NCBI GenBank assembly: GCA_002491195.1
Contig: DKVL01000014.1
Span: 1 to 34,005 of the forward strand
From: Lachnospiraceae bacterium UBA7179
Lineage (GTDB): Bacteria; Bacillota; Clostridia; Lachnospirales; Lachnospiraceae
DNA: 34,005 bases
Reading direction: 5' to 3'
In this document: positions 30,361 to 34,005 of the stretch, piece by piece
How the letters are laid out: every line of letters begins with the position of its first letter
How positions within the stretch are numbered: the first letter of the stretch is position 1
The notes under the pieces: generated by a model
Told to the model about the DNA's origin: nothing
Seen by the model: only the letters and a program-made list of their open reading frames with translations
The model's database searches: none
Made by a program: the position numbers and the translations under genes

Positions 30361-32810
30361 GTGTTGTGATGAAAATTGTCTTTTCGCTGTCGTTGTCAGG
30401 TTCCTTTCTGATTCTTGTTTTATTTTTTGTGAAGTCGGTATTTAAAAACACGTTTAGCAGACAGTGGCAGTACTATATCTGGCTGGTGGTGATCGCGCGC
30501 CTGCTCTTGCCGGTTGCGCCGGAGACGAGCATTGTCGGCACGCTGTTTACCAATATCAATCAGATGCATCGTGAAGATTATGTCGTCCTTCAAGGGACGG
30601 AGAAGTCTGCGATGGACAGTGATGCCAGACAGGATTTTCCGATGGAGGAGGACACTGTCATTCAGTATCGGGAATCGGGGCAGAATAACAGCAGGATTTC
30701 AGGCAGTGGGAGTCTGATCACTGAGGTTTCGCTAAAAAGTGTCAAAGAAAGTCTGCTTCGAAATCTGTGGATTCCATGGCTGGTAGGTGCGCTGTTGCTG
30801 CTGCTCCGCAAAATAACACTTTACCAGAGCTTTGCGGGATATGTCAAAGCCGGGCACAGGGAAGTGGCTGATACGGATTTACTGGACAGACTGGCGCAGA
30901 TTGGAGAGCAGGCTGGAGTGAGGCGTCCAGTGGAGCTGTATGTAAACAGTCTGGTCTCATCACCGTTGCTGATCGGTTTCCTCCATCCGTGTATCATATT
31001 GCCGACAGCAGATCTGACCAGGGAAGATTTTACGTATACGATCTGGCATGAATTGATTCATTTCAGAAAAAAAGATATGTTTTACAAATGGCTGGTTCAG
31101 ATTACAATCTGTCTGCACTGGTTCAATCCGCTGGTCTGGCTGATGGGATGGGAGATCAACCGTGCCTGTGAGTTCTCCTGTGATGAGACGGTGCTTAGAA
31201 CACTCGGCGAGGAGGAGCGGCGTGCCTACGGGGACACACTGTTTCGCGCGATGGGGGAAGGAGGAAGCTTCAAAGAATTTCCTGTCTCTGTCACACTCAA
31301 CGAGAGTGCGGAATTGTTAAAGGAACGGTTGAGGGCGATCATGGACTTTAAGAAACGTTCACGGCTGACCACGACAATATCAATTGTGTCTGCCGTTGCA
31401 ATGATGATGGGAGCAACTGCAGTAGGAGCCTATGTGGAACCTGTCAGAACGGCTAAGGTTACTAATGTTGTGACAAAAAGTACATCAAGTGATCCAGATG
31501 GAAAATTTGCGGACGATGCTGAAAATGAAAACATGGCGGGTACAAGTGCCAAGGATCAGGATACGCTAGATAGCAATATGGAAGCTCTTATTATCGGAGA
31601 TCAGAGTACTGCGGATAGAGATGCAGCAAATCAGGCTACACAGAATGATGAGACAGAGAAATCCGCAGAAGATTTGGCAGAATACTGGGCAGAGCAGTAT
31701 TATGAGAAAGATATGGTATCGCAGTTCGCAGCGATGTTTATGGCATTGGATATGGATGCGCAGAGGAGATGGCTTGACACAGTGTATTCAGCTGGTAAGA
31801 TCAATTTCTTTTCCGCGGCAGTCTGCAGATTGGATAGCAGCAGCCCGCTGGTCGGGGAGTTTTTAGAAAGAACATATGCGGATGAAAACGTTAGTTGCTT
31901 TTCGATGCTGATCGGCAGTCTGGGCAGCGATAGTCCGCTGATCGCAGAGTATGCCGAGAAAGCATATGCGGATAACTCGATCGCTTTTTTCTCTATCCTG
32001 GCGCCCCAGATGAGTGCAGACGTACTTCAAAACTGGCAGGACAGGGCGAGGGAAGAGAATATGAGTCTTAGTTTTCAATATATGCTTCCGGGTATGCTGC
32101 CGGATTCTGATGATTGGAATCAATGGAAACTGGAAGCTGAGCAGAATGATGCCAGAGAGTATCAGGAGTGGGGGATCATCAGGGACGGACAGGATTTTTA
32201 TTATCAGAATCAGCTTGTCCGTGTATTTTTCGACGAGTATGACGGGGAGAACGTGATCAGGACGCTGCAGTGGAATCCTGCCGGTACAGTGGACGTGAAA
32301 GTAACCCGCAGCATCAGGAACAAGATCATCAGTGTGACGTATATGACTGAGGAGGAAGTGACAGAGTTATTTGGCACGCAGGACTTATCGGATGGAGATT
32401 ATGAGGAAGAATATGAGTTGGAAGAGGAGGATCTGGCATTTCCAGAAAAAAGATTTGCGAAGGAGGAGAAAAAAAAGGAATTCGACCCGGAGAATGATGT
32501 ATATAGGCTGACCATGGAGGAGCTTCCAGAGGATGTGAGCGATCTGATGATGGACGACTGTGAGATCAGGACATGGTACGTGTACCACGTCAAAGGACAG
32601 CAGTACCTGTGTTACAAGGGCTTTGCATGGAGCTATGGCTATCAGATAGCATATGATGAAAACGGCTGGCGAATCAATATTCAGCGTTTCCAAAAGACAG
32701 AATATGGCGATGTATTGCTGGCACTGCCCGACAACGGGCCAATAACAGTATATTGCGACGGACAGAAGGCTGCGCTGACAGAGGTTGGCGTACCGGAAAT
32801 GAATGGATAA
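30357..32810 (+). CDS. M56-family (BlaR1-like) membrane metalloprotease sensor with repeat domain
   Basis: An 817-residue polytopic protease-sensor. N-terminal helices at about 5-25 and 37-52, then another at about 135-150. The zinc protease core has HELIH at about residues 231-235 (YTIWHELIHFRKKDMFYKW) and WFNPLVWLMGWEINRACEFSCDE with the third zinc ligand. A helix at about 338-360 (TTISIVSAVAMMMGATAVGAYV) leads outside. The external part does not look like a penicillin-binding domain: it has an acidic linker, five helical repeats of about 30 residues (31713-32150), then a beta-rich region with EEEYELEEEDL and YLCYKGFAWSYGYQIAYDENGW. It is translationally coupled to the BlaI-type gene. The signal is unknown and probably not a beta-lactam. 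Confidence 0.87.
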   Translation: MSVVMKIVFSLSLSGSFLILVLFFVKSVFKNTFSRQWQYYIWLVVIARLLLPVAPETSIVGTLFTNINQMHREDYVVLQGTEKSAMDSDARQDFPMEEDTVIQYRESGQNNSRISGSGSLITEVSLKSVKESLLRNLWIPWLVGALLLLLRKITLYQSFAGYVKAGHREVADTDLLDRLAQIGEQAGVRRPVELYVNSLVSSPLLIGFLHPCIILPTADLTREDFTYTIWHELIHFRKKDMFYKWLVQITICLHWFNPLVWLMGWEINRACEFSCDETVLRTLGEEERRAYGDTLFRAMGEGGSFKEFPVSVTLNESAELLKERLRAIMDFKKRSRLTTTISIVSAVAMMMGATAVGAYVEPVRTAKVTNVVTKSTSSDPDGKFADDAENENMAGTSAKDQDTLDSNMEALIIGDQSTADRDAANQATQNDETEKSAEDLAEYWAEQYYEKDMVSQFAAMFMALDMDAQRRWLDTVYSAGKINFFSAAVCRLDSSSPLVGEFLERTYADENVSCFSMLIGSLGSDSPLIAEYAEKAYADNSIAFFSILAPQMSADVLQNWQDRAREENMSLSFQYMLPGMLPDSDDWNQWKLEAEQNDAREYQEWGIIRDGQDFYYQNQLVRVFFDEYDGENVIRTLQWNPAGTVDVKVTRSIRNKIISVTYMTEEEVTELFGTQDLSDGDYEEEYELEEEDLAFPEKRFAKEEKKKEFDPENDVYRLTMEELPEDVSDLMMDDCEIRTWYVYHVKGQQYLCYKGFAWSYGYQIAYDENGWRINIQRFQKTEYGDVLLALPDNGPITVYCDGQKAALTEVGVPEMNG
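31713..32150 (+). repeat. Five ~30-residue helical repeats in the M56 sensor
   Basis: Units begin MVSQFAAMFMALDMD, INFFSAAVCRLDSSSP, VSCFSMLIGSLGSDSP, IAFFSILAPQMSADV and MSLSFQYMLPGMLPD. Units 2 and 3 are the most alike (SPLxxExxExxYAD), also at DNA level. The pattern is a φxFFSxφ helix followed by an acidic helix ending in A/Y-x-D/E-N/D. Confidence 0.75.
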
Positions 32811-32836
32811 CAATCCTGGTGTTTATCAAAAAAAGG

Positions 32837-32865
32837 TTGTTAATTGCTACCTGGTAAGGTATAAT
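32837..32865 (+). promoter_or_regulatory. Sigma-A promoter for the FecR-domain gene
   Basis: -35 TTGTTA (32837-32842), 17-base spacer, -10 TATAAT (32860-32865), 72 bases before the ATG at 32938. Confidence 0.7.
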
Positions 32866-32937
32866 GGGGCATAGAGTAAAAAACTGGATTAAAGGCGGAC
32901 TATTTCTTGGCTGCTATAAAGAAGGGAAAATAAGAAT

Positions 32938-34005
32938 ATGCTGTTTCATTTCATTGATAGAAAAAAAGTAAAGGCGCTGACAAGGCTTATGCTAAGTATA
33001 TTTGTAATTACAGCTGTTTTTAATAATATACAGATAACAGCGCTGGGGAGCAGCGTAAATGATATAGTGTCTGCTGAAACCTTCCGAATAGAAAAGACAG
33101 AGGGAACGGTTGCTGTCAAAAACAGTGCAGGAAAAGATATCGCTATAACGGCAGGAATGCAGCTCTATAGCGGTGATGCTCTTACAAGCGGCCAGAAATC
33201 GCATGCGTATATAAGCATGGATGAGACGAAACTTGCCAAGACAGACGAATATACTCAGGTAACCGTGGAGAAATCCGGGAAAAAGCTCCAGCTTAAAGTC
33301 GTAGAAGGTGAGTTCTGTTTTACGGTGAATGAGAAACTGGGATCTGATGAGAACATGGAGGTTGCAACGCCGACGCTGTCCATGAGCATCAGGGGAACTA
33401 TAGGCGGCGCAGAGCATAGGACGTTAAAGGATCATGTTATTGACAGAATCTGGATCCTTGAAGGAAAAGCAGAAGTCTATGTGGCGCCTACAGGGGAGAT
33501 TTTTCCAGTATGGCCAGGCGAATATATAGAATACAATAACGAGACAGGCACTATGAAAAGGGGACTGCTAAGCGTAGATGACATACCCGGATATGTGGCT
33601 GAGTTTATATGTGAAGAACCAGGTTTGATTTCAAGGGTATTTGACGGGTCTGGTCTGGATATGGAATATATAGTTGGCAATGCTGATCATTCATTGCGAA
33701 GAGATCAGAAAGAAAATGAAGAAAACTATCAAGGTACACCTTTTGGCGAGATGATTGACAAGATGACAGAAGAATTAGGCGGAGAGGAAGAAAAGAGCGA
33801 GGAGCCGGAAAACAGCGAGGATAATTCTTCAGGCACTTCAAATAGCGACGAAGAGTCTGAATCGGGCAGAGAGGAAGAATCCAGCAGCAGCGGGGAATCG
33901 AGCATCGAGTCAGAACCCGGCAGCAGCGGGGAATCAAGCACAGAGGAGGAATCCAGCAGTAGCGAAGAATCCAGCAGCAGTGGGGAGTCAAGTACAGAGG
34001 AAGAA
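32938..34005 (+). CDS. Secreted or membrane-anchored FecR-domain protein, 3' end beyond window
   Basis: The frame starts at ATG 32938 (GAAGGGAAAA upstream) and stays open to the window end, giving at least 356 residues. A signal segment (about 14-40: LTRLMLSIFVITAVFNN) is followed by a FecR-like beta domain (about 50-200): VKNSAGKDIAITAGMQLYSGDAL, TQVTVEKSGKKLQLKVVEGEF, ATPTLSMSIRGTIGG and WILEGKAEVYVAPTGEIFPVWPGEYIEY are typical. After about residue 260 the protein becomes Ser/Glu/Gly-rich with repeats such as EESSSSGESS. Such proteins in Clostridia are extracellular with the FecR domain as a binding or signalling module, and the low-complexity part acts as a wall-spanning stalk. It has its own promoter. 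Confidence 0.85.
   Translation, partial: MLFHFIDRKKVKALTRLMLSIFVITAVFNNIQITALGSSVNDIVSAETFRIEKTEGTVAVKNSAGKDIAITAGMQLYSGDALTSGQKSHAYISMDETKLAKTDEYTQVTVEKSGKKLQLKVVEGEFCFTVNEKLGSDENMEVATPTLSMSIRGTIGGAEHRTLKDHVIDRIWILEGKAEVYVAPTGEIFPVWPGEYIEYNNETGTMKRGLLSVDDIPGYVAEFICEEPGLISRVFDGSGLDMEYIVGNADHSLRRDQKENEENYQGTPFGEMIDKMTEELGGEEEKSEEPENSEDNSSGTSNSDEESESGREEESSSSGESSIESEPGSSGESSTEEESSSSEESSSSGESSTEEE

Overview
The window looks like chromosome from a low-to-moderate-GC Gram-positive anaerobe of the Clostridia, most likely Lachnospiraceae. This is inferred from consensus sigma-A promoters, strong AGGAGG ribosome sites, several lipoproteins with Clostridia-like lipoboxes, a CD3324-type regulator, a LoaP/NusG-like antiterminator beside polysaccharide genes and a BlaI/M56 pair. 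No rRNA, tRNA or CRISPR array was seen.

Bases 1-5050 are an AT-rich, decaying surface-polysaccharide locus. It holds a glycosyltransferase 2 fragment, one apparently intact polysaccharide pyruvyl transferase, a flippase with most of its middle deleted, an FrhB-like gene broken by frameshifts, its ferredoxin-like N-terminal piece lying downstream of the C-terminal piece, a truncated membrane protein and a shortened NusG paralogue. A run of 11 G lies between two of the broken frames. Bases 5050-6190 hold two very small genes, three promoters, a hairpin terminator and a strong promoter followed by two tandem terminator hairpins.

Bases 6194-9889 are a complete polar amino-acid ABC importer (ATPase, lipoprotein receptor, two permeases). 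Two copies of a 130-140 bp structured repeat lie between its genes, with base changes that preserve pairing. Next is a fusion of an aromatic-acid-exporter-like membrane domain with a HAD-like domain that has lost its catalytic aspartates. A 166 bp palindromic MITE-like element follows, and its right end runs into a 1032-codon reading frame of unknown function. Then come a DUF3160 lipoprotein and a CapA-like metallophosphatase carrying a 12-unit hexapeptide repeat.

Bases 18708-25990 hold a small lipoprotein followed without a real gap by a four-gene Wadjet (JetABCD) anti-plasmid defence operon, probably type III. The JetC SMC-like ATPase and the JetD Toprim nuclease keep their key motifs. rarA follows.

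Bases 27400-29760 hold small accessory genes: a CD3324-type HTH protein, a DUF2809 membrane protein, hypothetical proteins, an Arc-like protein and an XRE-type reading frame with no normal start codon. Bases 29878-32810 are a BlaI/BlaR1-like regulatory pair behind a promoter covered by two operator-like direct repeats; the M56 sensor carries five roughly 30-residue helical repeats instead of a penicillin-binding domain. The window ends inside a secreted FecR-domain protein with a Ser/Glu-rich tail.

The known system of most interest is the Wadjet operon. The least explained items are the covarying intercistronic repeat pair, the MITE fused to the 1032-codon gene, the HAD pseudoenzyme fusion and the repeat-bearing M56 sensor.
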